This document shows positions 52,633-60,854 of a stretch of DNA of 64,000 bases, one piece after another. The position numbers and the translations under genes were made by a program. The stretch comes from Pseudomonadota bacterium (lineage in GTDB: Bacteria; Pseudomonadota; Alphaproteobacteria; Sphingomonadales; Sphingomonadaceae), in the NCBI GenBank assembly GCA_023394965.1, contig JAEWZX010000016.1, forward strand, positions 62,001 through 126,000, read 5' to 3'. The notes beneath the pieces are model-generated. The model was given only the letters and a program-made list of their open reading frames with translations, had not been told where the DNA came from and ran no database searches. Each line of letters begins with the position of its first letter. Position 1 is the stretch's first letter.

Positions 52633-53145
52633 ATGCGCTCCGTTCTCGCCCTTGTTCTGGCCCTGCTCGCTGTGGCTCTGTCGCCCGCGCCGGAAGGCCG
52701 GGCGCAGCAGGCGCGAGCAGGCGAACGGGCCGATTTCGTCCTCATCGACAAATCCAACCGTCGTCTTTGGGTCTATCAAAGAGGCAAGGTGATCCGTTCC
52801 TATGAGGGGCTGCAGTTCGGCGACCAGCCGCTGGGTCACAAACGCTTCGAAGGCGACGAGCGTACTCCTGAAGGGCGATATACGATCACTTACGGTAATC
52901 CGCAGTCCAGCTATTACCTTAGCCTCCATATCGATTATCCGAACGCTGAGGACCGTGCCTATGCCAAAGCGCGCGGTCGCAGCCCCGGAGGATTGATCTT
53001 TCTCCATGGTCAGCCAAATGGGCAGCCGGATGACACCCGGGTCCCTGGTGACTGGACCGATGGCTGCATCGCTTTATCCAACTCCGAGATCGCCGAACTG
53101 TGGAGCCTGATCCCCGACGGCACTCCGATTGAGATACGACCATAG
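52633..53145 (+). CDS. L,D-transpeptidase (YkuD domain)
   Basis: 170 residues from the ATG at 52633, chosen because it gives a clean signal peptide (MRSVLALVLALLAVALSPAPEGRA); an ATG at 52612 and a TTG at 52600 are in frame. The YkuD domain starts DFVLIDKSNRRLWVYQRG; the active site reads IFLHGQPNGQ...DWTDGCIALSN, with the catalytic Cys. The DWT-GCIAL form is that of the YafK/DpaA-like subgroup, whose members make 3-3 cross-links, attach lipoproteins, or detach them. Which activity applies is open. Confidence 0.9.
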   Translation: MRSVLALVLALLAVALSPAPEGRAQQARAGERADFVLIDKSNRRLWVYQRGKVIRSYEGLQFGDQPLGHKRFEGDERTPEGRYTITYGNPQSSYYLSLHIDYPNAEDRAYAKARGRSPGGLIFLHGQPNGQPDDTRVPGDWTDGCIALSNSEIAELWSLIPDGTPIEIRP

Positions 53146-53173
53146 ATCTGACACCTTGACCTGACCTCTATTT

Positions 53174-53188
53174 GTTCACATTCTGTTC
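53174..53188 (+). promoter_or_regulatory. Alphaproteobacterial SOS (LexA) box
   Basis: GTTC-N7-GTTC, an exact match to the LexA box of alphaproteobacteria, 27 bp before the ATG at 53216. A possible -35 TTGACC (53156-53161) with a 17-bp spacer puts the -10 (53179-53184) inside the box, the normal place for repression. One or two such matches are expected by chance in 64 kb; the promoter position is what makes it notable. Confidence 0.5.
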
Positions 53189-53215
53189 TTGCTTAAGCCA
53201 GAGGAGTACGAGTCG

Positions 53216-54187
53216 ATGCAGGAGGATTTCAAGTACGGGGCGGTCCGCGACGGTGCCGGATGCCAGCTCTCTGTTACCATATTGGCTGATCGTGACCGTG
53301 TTCGGACGGAGATGGAGGAAGATGCAGCGGCGGCCGGCTTCCGTGTGCTCGATAGCTGCAGCCTGGAAGAATATGCTCAAGGCCCGCTTTCCGTGCTCGG
53401 CGATCTCGTGTTGGTCGACTGCGCTGTAGCAAGTGGAGATGCGCTGGCACTGCTCTCGCGGCTCGACATGCGCGGCGGCAAAGCGGGGGCTCAGCTGGTG
53501 GTATCGACGACGATGGCCGTACTGGACGATGTGTTCGGCTGCTTTGCCATGACGGCGCCGCAGATCCTGGTTGATCCGGCACGGGCCGAGCGGGTGATTG
53601 CGATCGGTCGTGTACTTGCTCGTGTGCCCAACCTGCGTCTGCGTGAAATTGGCGAGGAAGACCGGCTGATGCTGCTGCGGCTGACCGAACAGGTCGGCCA
53701 GATTGCCGAACGGCTCGAGCGGCTGTCTCCTGGTCAACGCGAAGGAGGTGGGGCTTTCCGCTTCGAAGCACCCGCGCAAAGCTGGCGCGGGGAGGGGGAC
53801 CGGCATACCCCGCATTCCGCTGCCGATGCCCGACCGCGCCTTCCAAACGGTGCGACCATTCGTCAACTGATCAAGGCACGGCAGGTACGGACGCATTATT
53901 TCGACGGTGATCTCTTTGCCGATCCGGCGTGGGACATACTGCTCGACCTCGCTGCTGCGCGCGCCGAGCGCAAGCAAGTTTCGGTCACCTCGCTGTGCAT
54001 TGCGGCCGGGGTCCCGGCAACTACCGCTCTGCGCTGGATCGGTCAGATGGTGGAAGGCGATTTGCTGGTGCGCGTGTCTGATCCGCATGACAGGCGGCGC
54101 GCCTATATCGCGCTGGCGGATGGCACTGCCGACGCGCTGGCGCGCTATTTTGCAGAAGTGCGGGCAGGTGAACTGGTAGTGGTTTGA
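53216..54187 (+). CDS. Receiver-like/winged-helix (MarR-type) regulator
   Basis: 323 residues from the ATG at 53216 (GAGGAG upstream; a TTG at 53189 is in frame). Residues about 15-140 look like a response-regulator receiver: ILADRDRVRTEMEEDAAAAGFRV (beta1/alpha1), DLVLVDCAVASGDALALLSRL (beta3 with an Asp at the acceptor position), QLVVSTTMAV (beta4) and QILVDPARAERV where the usual Lys-Pro is Asp-Pro. A helical link and a MarR-like winged helix follow (FADPAWDILLDLAAA..SVTSLCIAAGVPATTALRWIGQMVEGDLLVRVSDPHDRRRAYIAL region). No kinase is adjacent. The last 43 bases overlap the convergent siroheme gene. Confidence 0.75.
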   Translation: MQEDFKYGAVRDGAGCQLSVTILADRDRVRTEMEEDAAAAGFRVLDSCSLEEYAQGPLSVLGDLVLVDCAVASGDALALLSRLDMRGGKAGAQLVVSTTMAVLDDVFGCFAMTAPQILVDPARAERVIAIGRVLARVPNLRLREIGEEDRLMLLRLTEQVGQIAERLERLSPGQREGGGAFRFEAPAQSWRGEGDRHTPHSAADARPRLPNGATIRQLIKARQVRTHYFDGDLFADPAWDILLDLAAARAERKQVSVTSLCIAAGVPATTALRWIGQMVEGDLLVRVSDPHDRRRAYIALADGTADALARYFAEVRAGELVVV

Positions 54188-54951
54188 TCCCAGCGCAAGA
54201 TGACGGTCAGTCCTTCTGCTGGCGGGGCGGCGGGCAGGGAAATACGCTGGGCATCGGCGCGGGCACGGACCAGCACCATTTCCGGCACATCGACGTCGTG
54301 CAGCACACAATCCGCCATGCCCAGCGCACGTGCCTGACGCAGCGTCAGATCCTCGGGATCACTGCTGGTCAGCGTGACTTCAAATACCTCCGTATCGTGC
54401 GCAGGCGCTACGCCGCCGAGCCAGTCGGTTATCTTCGTGTCGCTGTCGGCCTCCAAAGGGTCGAGAGGGCCACCTTGTTGGAGCGCGACGTCGATCTGCC
54501 GCCGCCGCATTGCGCCATCGGGGAATCGGGTACGGATCGTGTCGCGGGCATCCTGCAGCGCACGGGCCAGCGCGCCGAGCGATTGCGGCAGCAGCATCTC
54601 TAATCGAAGCCGCAGATGCTTGGCGAGACCCGCCGACGCGCCGCCCGTGCTCACCGCAACAAGCACTGGGTCGCGGTCAAGTACGCTCGGCAAGGTGAAA
54701 TCGCACAGATCGGGCCGATCGGCCACATTGACCAGCAGTCCTGCGCGTTTCAGCCGCAGCGCTGCCGTCTCCGCAGCGCGCGCATTATCCAGCGCCACGA
54801 AGGCGAGCCGCGCGTGATGCGCCTCGGTCTCACCGCAGGGCACACCCCCGGCACGTATCACCAGCCGCGCCTTGGCCTCAGCCATCTCGCCGGTACCGAC
54901 CACCACCACACGCGTGCCCGCGATGCGATGGAAGAGCGGCAGACTATGCAT
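54145..54951 (-). CDS. Siroheme synthase N-terminal type protein (precorrin-2 dehydrogenase/ferrochelatase)
   Basis: 268 residues. The N-terminal Rossmann part RVVVVGTGEMAEAKARLVIRAGG, then LLVNVADRPDLCDFTLPSVLDRDPVLVAVSTGGASAGLAKHLR, match the CysG N-terminal/Met8p family, which oxidises precorrin-2 and inserts iron to make siroheme for sulfite or nitrite reductase. The methyltransferase (CysG C-terminal) domain is absent and must be supplied by a separate cobA. The Rossmann domain looks shortened in the middle. Its start shares one base with the lysA stop (TAATG). Confidence 0.87.
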   Translation of the reverse strand: MHSLPLFHRIAGTRVVVVGTGEMAEAKARLVIRAGGVPCGETEAHHARLAFVALDNARAAETAALRLKRAGLLVNVADRPDLCDFTLPSVLDRDPVLVAVSTGGASAGLAKHLRLRLEMLLPQSLGALARALQDARDTIRTRFPDGAMRRRQIDVALQQGGPLDPLEADSDTKITDWLGGVAPAHDTEVFEVTLTSSDPEDLTLRQARALGMADCVLHDVDVPEMVLVRARADAQRISLPAAPPAEGLTVILRWDQTTTSSPARTSAK

Positions 54952-56213
54952 TAATCAAGCCACTCCGGCACGCGCTCGGCATCCATGATCTCGCTGGCGG
55001 CGATACGGTCGGCGACCACAGCATAGCGATCGCCGTCGACCAGTACTTCGGCCACGAAGCCGCGTGAGTTGTAAGACGAAGCCATTGTCGCGCCATAGGC
55101 CCCAGCGGTGCGAAAAATTGCCAGTTCGCCAGCTGCCAGCGCGTCGCATTCGCGGTCCATGGCAAAGGTGTCCCCCGTTTCGCAGATCGGGCCTACGATA
55201 TGGGCGGTCATCTGTTCGCCGGTCGGTTCGACGGCGTCGATATCGTGCCAGGCGCCATACATGGCGGGACGTGCGAGATCGTTCATCGCCGCATCCACCA
55301 CCACGAACGGCGGGCCGTTGCCGCTGCGCTTGGAGCGGATCACGCGGGTCAGCAACACGCCTGCATTGCCCGCGATCACGCGGCCGGGTTCGAACATTAG
55401 CTGCACGTTCCAGCCAGCGGCGGCACGCGCGACCATTGCGCCATAGGCGGCCGGTTCCGGCAGTTCCTCGCCCGCCTTGTAAGGCACGCCCAGTCCGCCG
55501 CCGAGATCGGCATGGGTCACGCGACAGCCACGCTCGCGCAGTTCGGCAATCAGCGCACCAAGTTTGGTGAAGGCGGTTTCGAGCGGCTCCAGATCGGCTA
55601 GCTGACTGCCGATATGGACTGCCAGCCCGCGCATATCGAGGCTGTCTTCCTCCGTCAGCCGGGCGTAGATTTCGGCCGCCCGGTCCAGTGGGACGCCGAA
55701 CTTGTTTTCGCGCTTGCCGGTCGAGATCTTCTCGTGCGTGCGGGCGTCGACATCGGGATTGACGCGCAGTGCGCAGGCAGCGCGCATCCCGTGGCGCCGG
55801 GCGATGGCGGCCAGCTCGTAACCCTCTTCCTCGCTCTCGATATTGAACTGGCCGATCCCGGCCTCGAGTGCCTGCAGCAGCTCGGCATGGGTCTTGCCGA
55901 CGCCGGAAAAAACGATGTCTTCGGGTTTCATTCCGGCGCGCAGCGCGCGGGTCAGTTCTCCGCCGGACACAACGTCTGCGCCATAGCCTTCATTCGCCAG
56001 CACCTTCAGTACAGCGAGGTTGGGATTGGCTTTCACGGCAAAGGCGATGTGCGGTTTGTCGAGTGCAGACAAAGCATCGCGGAATACCCGCGCATGACGC
56101 ACCAGCGTGGCGCGGGAATAGATATAAACGGGAGTGCCGACTTCGTCGGCAATCCGCGGCAGAGGCACGTCTTCGGCGTGCATCACGCCGTCTTTCAGGT
56201 GGAAATGGTCCAT
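54951..56213 (-). CDS. lysA: Diaminopimelate decarboxylase
   Basis: 420 residues. PLP enzyme of the alanine racemase fold that makes lysine from meso-DAP. PLP Lys61 in AFAVKANPN, HIGSQL, ADLGGGLGVPY, EPGRVIAGNAGVLLTRV, GPICETGD with the active-site Cys and FRTAGAYG. The gene follows argH-lptM, the same order argH/lptM/lysA found in many proteobacteria; a dapF gene is not adjacent. 63 bp separate it from lptM. Confidence 0.97.
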   Translation of the reverse strand: MDHFHLKDGVMHAEDVPLPRIADEVGTPVYIYSRATLVRHARVFRDALSALDKPHIAFAVKANPNLAVLKVLANEGYGADVVSGGELTRALRAGMKPEDIVFSGVGKTHAELLQALEAGIGQFNIESEEEGYELAAIARRHGMRAACALRVNPDVDARTHEKISTGKRENKFGVPLDRAAEIYARLTEEDSLDMRGLAVHIGSQLADLEPLETAFTKLGALIAELRERGCRVTHADLGGGLGVPYKAGEELPEPAAYGAMVARAAAGWNVQLMFEPGRVIAGNAGVLLTRVIRSKRSGNGPPFVVVDAAMNDLARPAMYGAWHDIDAVEPTGEQMTAHIVGPICETGDTFAMDRECDALAAGELAIFRTAGAYGATMASSYNSRGFVAEVLVDGDRYAVVADRIAASEIMDAERVPEWLD

Positions 56214-56276
56214 GACGGTCGCATCTGCCCAATCCCTTTATGCATGTCGAGCAAGCCTTGCTTGCCCCGATGAAAA

Positions 56277-56513
56277 TCACTCGGGAGGCAAGTCGAAAGG
56301 ATCGTCTTCGCGTTCTTCCGAACGAGTACGCAGTTCGACGTTCCGGTCGGGCGCTGCCTCAGGGTCGAGCTCCAGCAGCTCGTCGGCAGTAGGCTGAACT
56401 TCTGCTCCATAGGGTGCAGGTGGGAGTGACGTCCCTTCGACCGGTTCCAACGCGGATTTTTGCCCGCATGCGCCGAGCAAGATTATGGCAGTAAGGGCGA
56501 CCCAGTTACGCAT
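56277..56513 (-). CDS. lptM: LptM-type small lipoprotein
   Basis: 78 residues. Signal peptide MRNWVALTAIILLGAC with the lipid-bearing Cys16 followed by GQKSALEP, matching the CGQKGPL signature of LptM (YifL). In E. coli LptM helps the LptD/LptE outer-membrane translocon mature. The rest is acidic and Pro-rich, longer than in E. coli. Its ATG overlaps the argH stop by one base (TAATG), and lysA follows, the conserved context for this lipoprotein. Confidence 0.8.
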   Translation of the reverse strand: MRNWVALTAIILLGACGQKSALEPVEGTSLPPAPYGAEVQPTADELLELDPEAAPDRNVELRTRSEEREDDPFDLPPE

Positions 56514-57934
56514 TAATCCTCCATGTCGAGGCGCTTCTTAGCCTCGGTCACCTGCTCTCTTACGCGAACTGGGGCGGTCCCGCCATAGGATGCACGTGCT
56601 GCAACGGATGCATCGACCGAAAGTGCATCGAAGACCCGCTCGTCGATCCGGTCATCGATACCTTTAAGGTCGTCGATCGACAGGCCGTCGAGCGCGACAC
56701 CTTTTTCGTCCGCCAGTTTAACTGCGGCGCCTGTGATGTGGTGCGCTTCGCGGAACGGAATGTCGGCCTGCCGCACCAGCCAGTCGGCAAGGTCTGTGGC
56801 CGTCGCGTGGCCTGCTTCGGCAGCTCTACGCATACGCGCAATATCGAATCCGCTGTCGGCAATCATGCCAGTCATGGCTGCCAGGCTCAGGTCGAGAAGA
56901 CCAACGGCTTCGAACACCGGTGGTTTGTCGTCCTGCATGTCTTTGGAATAGGCAAGTGGCAGGCCTTTCATTGTAATCATCAGACTGGTGGCGCAGCCGA
57001 TTACCCGACCGGCATGCCCGCGCACCAGCTCTGCCGCATCCGGATTTCGCTTCTGCGGCATGATCGAGCTGCCGGTCGAAAGCGTGTCGGGCAATTTCAC
57101 AAAACCGAAGGGCTGGCTTGCCCAGATGATGAATTCTTCTGCCAACCTGCTTAGGTGAAGGGAACACTGGCTTGCAGCCATTAAGTAATCCAGCGCGAAG
57201 TCGCGATCGGACACGGCATCAAGGCTGTTGCGTGTGGGCCGGGCAAAGCCGAGCGCCTGTGCGGTCATATTGCGGTCGAGATCGAATCCGGTCCCTGCGA
57301 GCGCCGCTGAGCCGAGCGGACACTCGTCCATCCGCGCAAGCGCATCGGCGAAACGCGAACGGTCGCGCATCAGCATTTCGAAATAGGCGAGCAGGTGATG
57401 GCCCAGCGTCACAGGTTGCGCGGTCTGCAAATGGGTGAAGCCTGGCATGATGCTGTCTGCATGCTCTTCGGCGCGGCTGACCAGCGCGGTTAATACCGCT
57501 TCTATGCCCGCGATCGCGCGCTGCATGGCGCTGCGCGTCCACATGCGGAAATCAGTCGCTACTTGGTCATTGCGGCTGCGGGCCGTATGAAGTCGACCGG
57601 CAACAGGGCCGATGATTTCCGTCAGGCGTGCCTCCACCGTCATGTGGATGTCTTCGAGATCCCAACTCTCGGGAACCCCGTCTCGATCGTACTCGTCGGA
57701 TATCTGCTGAAGACCGCCGTCGATTGCCTGTGCATCATCTTCACTTACGATGCCTTGCTGCGCCAGCATGGCGACATGTGCGCGACTGCCGGCTATATCT
57801 TCGCGCCACAGTGCCTTGTCGAATGGGATCGAAGCATTGATTTCGCGCATGATCGCGCTAGGCCCCTCGGCAAACCTGCCGCCCCACATTGTGTTGGAGT
57901 TTTTCGTGTCCCGTACGTCGTTCACGCTTGCCAT
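56513..57934 (-). CDS. argH: Argininosuccinate lyase
   Basis: 473 residues from the ATG at 57934 (GAGGATA upstream). Last step of arginine synthesis. MWGGRFAEGPSAIMREINASI at the N-terminus, HTARSRNDQVATDFRMW, PGFTHLQTAQPVTLGHH and the fumarase-superfamily signature GSSIMPQKRNPD are present. The first 29 coding bases overlap the start of the divergent tlpA-like gene. If translation began at the internal ATG of MWGGRF (57889) the overlap would vanish, but no ribosome site precedes it. Confidence 0.96.
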   Translation of the reverse strand: MASVNDVRDTKNSNTMWGGRFAEGPSAIMREINASIPFDKALWREDIAGSRAHVAMLAQQGIVSEDDAQAIDGGLQQISDEYDRDGVPESWDLEDIHMTVEARLTEIIGPVAGRLHTARSRNDQVATDFRMWTRSAMQRAIAGIEAVLTALVSRAEEHADSIMPGFTHLQTAQPVTLGHHLLAYFEMLMRDRSRFADALARMDECPLGSAALAGTGFDLDRNMTAQALGFARPTRNSLDAVSDRDFALDYLMAASQCSLHLSRLAEEFIIWASQPFGFVKLPDTLSTGSSIMPQKRNPDAAELVRGHAGRVIGCATSLMITMKGLPLAYSKDMQDDKPPVFEAVGLLDLSLAAMTGMIADSGFDIARMRRAAEAGHATATDLADWLVRQADIPFREAHHITGAAVKLADEKGVALDGLSIDDLKGIDDRIDERVFDALSVDASVAARASYGGTAPVRVREQVTEAKKRLDMED

Positions 57935-58463
57935 TATCCTCGGTCTTGCTGTCGCAGCCTGCGATAGGGGGACACCGGAAGAGGCGCAAGAAAGCACCGC
58001 TTCATCCACACCAACCGGAGAAATCGATCCGAGCGGGGCCGGGGCTCTGATGCCGACTGTCAATGTTTCGGATCCTGAAGGCCGCCAACTCAATCTGGGT
58101 GCGCTTCAGGGGGCACCGGTACTTCTCAACCTGTGGGCCACATGGTGCGCCCCATGCGTGAAAGAAATGCCGCTTTTGGATGAACTTGCTGCCGAATATC
58201 AAGGGCATCTCAGAGTGTTGACGGTAAGCCAGGATATGCAGGGCGCGGCGAAGGTCGGCCCATTTTTCGCCGAAAAGGGCTATTCCACTCTTGAACCGTG
58301 GCTGGATCCGGAAAACGAAATCAGCTTTGCAGTTGGCGGCGGGGTGATGCCGACAACGGTGCTCTACGATGCGGCTGGACAGGAAGTCTGGCGGGTGCAG
58401 GGCGATTATGACTGGTCTAGCGAAGAAGCGCACGCGGCCATCGACGCCGCAATTGCCGAATAA
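57906..58463 (+). CDS. TlpA-like thioredoxin-fold lipoprotein
   Basis: 185 residues from the GTG at 57906, with GGAG six bases upstream. A lipoprotein signal ends LGLAVAAC (Cys19); a Ser/Thr/Glu-rich linker follows and then a TlpA/ResA-type thioredoxin domain with the active site WATWCAPC (Cys81, Cys84) and the cis-Pro region GGGVMPTTVLYD. Such membrane-anchored thiol reductases serve cytochrome c maturation or periplasmic disulfide reduction; ccmAB lie elsewhere in the window. It overlaps argH at its 5' end and the FAD monooxygenase at its 3' end (58 bases). Confidence 0.92.
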   Translation: MSRTSFTLAIILGLAVAACDRGTPEEAQESTASSTPTGEIDPSGAGALMPTVNVSDPEGRQLNLGALQGAPVLLNLWATWCAPCVKEMPLLDELAAEYQGHLRVLTVSQDMQGAAKVGPFFAEKGYSTLEPWLDPENEISFAVGGGVMPTTVLYDAAGQEVWRVQGDYDWSSEEAHAAIDAAIAE

Positions 58464-59677
58464 TCGGGGATTTCCAGACCGAACGTATGTAGGGGAAAGC
58501 CGAACAGTCCGCTCATCAAGTGAGCCTGTATACGCGCTATCGGGCCGAGACGGGAAAGCGGTGCGACGATGTGATCACGGATCCACGGCCAGAAATTGTC
58601 TTTCGACTGAAACATCGGCGTGAATGCCGCCGTCACCGCCTGATAAAGTGCGACGTGATCGCGGCGCCAGCTGGCTGACAGACGCAAACCTTCGGCAAGC
58701 GTTCGGCCCTCGCGTAGCCCGGCAGCGAGGCCCCATGCATCCAGCAATGCCATGTTCGCACCCTGGCCAAGTTGTGGACTGGCCGAATGCCAGGCATCGC
58801 CGATTCGTACCAGTCGATCACGATAGGGGCGATGCGAACTGCGGTGGGCGTAGCGCGCGAAAGTGAGGTCGTCATGAGCGTCGATCCGATCAAGCAGGAA
58901 ATCGACTTGGGGCCACAATTGTCGGACTTCGTTCTTCCACTGATCGATAGGTGTGGTGAGCCATCTGGGATATTCGTCACGTGTCAGCGACCAGAAAAAG
59001 GCTACTTCGTCAGGTAAACCGGGGCCGCGAGCCCCGATTGGCAGCACCCCTATCATCTGCGAAGCGCGGCGGTAGCGCTGCTCTAGCATGTTTCTCGCAT
59101 GAGGATCACCGGGCTGGACCGGAATTGCCGCCCATAAAGCGCCAAACGGCAAGAGCCCTCGCTGTTCGCCAAATTCGATGCGGGATGCCCAGCCGCTTGC
59201 GTCGACAACCAAGTGGAATTGCTCCGACGATGTGCCATCTCGGAACCTGAGCCTCCGCCAGCTTCTTTCGAGCAGGGTGTCGCTAACTTCATGGTCTGTG
59301 CGGATGGTTACGCCTGATTCGATCGCACGTGCATGCAGCACGCCGAAGAGACTGGCGCGGTGAATGCCGATGCCGAATGCCTCTTTCGCCCCCAACTTGG
59401 CATAAGGCGCATCGAGGGCTGTCCGGCCATGTTCGTTGCAACCGTACAGCGCATCGATTCGCGCGCCGCGTGCGGCTATGTCATATGCTAGCCCCAGCCG
59501 GTCGAGAACAGCCATGCCTGAAGGCTGTAACATAAGGCCCGAGCCAAGTGGCTTCGGCTCTTCGAAACGCTCGAACACCGTGACTCGGTGACCGTCGGCA
59601 CACAACAGAATCGCTGCGGAAAGCCCAGCTGGGCCGCAGCCGATGATCGCTATGTCATAGATCTGGCGGATACCCAC
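58406..59677 (-). CDS. FAD-dependent monooxygenase/oxidoreductase
   Basis: 423 residues with a GTG start at 59677. FAD fingerprint DIAIIGCGPAGLSAAILL, the middle DG motif in VVDASGWASR and the second FAD motif RIGDAWHSASPQLGQGANMALLDAWGLA place it in the PHBH-type (FAD_binding_3) family. Close relatives include aromatic hydroxylases and geranylgeranyl reductase-like enzymes; substrate unknown. The last 58 bases overlap the convergent tlpA-like gene. Confidence 0.88.
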   Translation of the reverse strand: MGIRQIYDIAIIGCGPAGLSAAILLCADGHRVTVFERFEEPKPLGSGLMLQPSGMAVLDRLGLAYDIAARGARIDALYGCNEHGRTALDAPYAKLGAKEAFGIGIHRASLFGVLHARAIESGVTIRTDHEVSDTLLERSWRRLRFRDGTSSEQFHLVVDASGWASRIEFGEQRGLLPFGALWAAIPVQPGDPHARNMLEQRYRRASQMIGVLPIGARGPGLPDEVAFFWSLTRDEYPRWLTTPIDQWKNEVRQLWPQVDFLLDRIDAHDDLTFARYAHRSSHRPYRDRLVRIGDAWHSASPQLGQGANMALLDAWGLAAGLREGRTLAEGLRLSASWRRDHVALYQAVTAAFTPMFQSKDNFWPWIRDHIVAPLSRLGPIARIQAHLMSGLFGFPLHTFGLEIPDYSAIAASMAACASSLDQS

Positions 59678-59713
59678 TCCAGCGCTGCCGCTTATAGGGT
59701 CCCGTGCCGGGAA

Positions 59714-59789
59714 TGGTGGGCGCTGACGGGCTCGAACCGCCGACCCTCTCGGTGTAAACGAGATGCTCTACCAACTGAGCTAAGCGCCC
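59714..59789 (-). tRNA. tRNA-Val (anticodon TAC)
   Basis: 76 bases on the minus strand including an encoded CCA. Acceptor stem GGGCGCT/AGCGCCC, D arm AGCTCAGTTGGTAGAGC, anticodon arm TCTCG-TTTACAC-CGAGA and T arm GGCGG-TTCGAGC-CCGTC fit. Anticodon TAC reads GTA (and GTG by wobble). Confidence 0.96.
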
Positions 59790-59875
59790 GCTCCATGTGC
59801 GGAAGTGCTGCACATAGCGCCCAAATTTTCAAAATCAATTGCCGAGATTGCATATACGGCGCTAGGCGGCTGCGC

Positions 59876-60853
59876 ATGACGACCAAGCTGACCGTCCTGG
59901 CCACCGGTGGCACCATCGCCGGGATCGCTGGCAGTGCCATCGCGCACGACTATCGCGCGGGTGAAATCGGCATCGAGGATTATCTGGAGCGCGTCGGTTG
60001 TCTTGGACTGGACGCTGAGCTTTCGGGTGAACAAATCGCCAATATCGATTCGGCCGATATCGGTCCTGCGGTCTGGCAGCCACTGCATACCGCCGCGATG
60101 GCTGCTCTGGCGGACAAGGATTGCCATGGTATCATCGTAACGCATGGCACCGATACGCTGGAAGAAACAGCCTTCCTGCTGGACCTGACATTGCCAGCCA
60201 CCAAACCGATTGTGGTGGTGGGCGCGATGCGGCCTGCTGACGCCGTGGGTTATGATGGCCTGAGAAATTTCGCCAATGCTGTCCGGCTCGCTGGCGACGC
60301 GCAGGCAGCAGGGCGCGGCGTACTTGTGGTCATGGGGGACCGTGTGTTCGCCGCGCGGGATGTCTATAAGATTCGCACGCGCGGTACCGAAGCATTCCGG
60401 GGTTTCCCGCGCGAATCGGTTGGACTGGTAACGCCAGCTTCGCTTGAATGGTTCGGGGCTCCTTGGCGCACCGAAACTACGCCGGCTTTTGACTTGCCTG
60501 AAAACCTGCCGGAAGTGGCGATGATTTACGCTTACGCAGGAATGGATGCTGTAAGCGTCAGCCGACAGGTGGGGGGCTCGACGCGAGGTATAGTCCTTGC
60601 CGGTGTCGGTGAAGGCAATATGCCCGACACCGTCCGACAGGAACTGGTGAAGGTTGCGCGTCGGGGAATTCCTGTGGTGCGCGCCAGTCGTGCGGATGAA
60701 GGGCTTGTCGATCGGGAACCCGAAGATACCGCCAACCAATTTGTCGCTGCCCGTGCGCTCAACCCGCAGAAGGCGCGCATTCTGCTTCAGTTACTACTGG
60801 CCGGCGGCGAGACCGAGCCCGCCGCCATCCAGCGCGCCTTCGACGGACGCTAG
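59876..60853 (+). CDS. L-asparaginase
   Basis: 325 residues from the ATG at 59876 (AGGCGG upstream). The two catalytic Thr motifs are VLATGGTIAG at the N-terminus and IIVTHGTDTLEETAFLL; VGAMRPADAVGYDG is also conserved. It hydrolyses asparagine to aspartate and ammonia. There is no signal peptide, so it should be cytoplasmic although the motifs resemble type II enzymes. The stop is one base from that of the convergent MDR gene. Confidence 0.94.
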   Translation: MTTKLTVLATGGTIAGIAGSAIAHDYRAGEIGIEDYLERVGCLGLDAELSGEQIANIDSADIGPAVWQPLHTAAMAALADKDCHGIIVTHGTDTLEETAFLLDLTLPATKPIVVVGAMRPADAVGYDGLRNFANAVRLAGDAQAAGRGVLVVMGDRVFAARDVYKIRTRGTEAFRGFPRESVGLVTPASLEWFGAPWRTETTPAFDLPENLPEVAMIYAYAGMDAVSVSRQVGGSTRGIVLAGVGEGNMPDTVRQELVKVARRGIPVVRASRADEGLVDREPEDTANQFVAARALNPQKARILLQLLLAGGETEPAAIQRAFDGR

Positions 60854-60854
60854 T

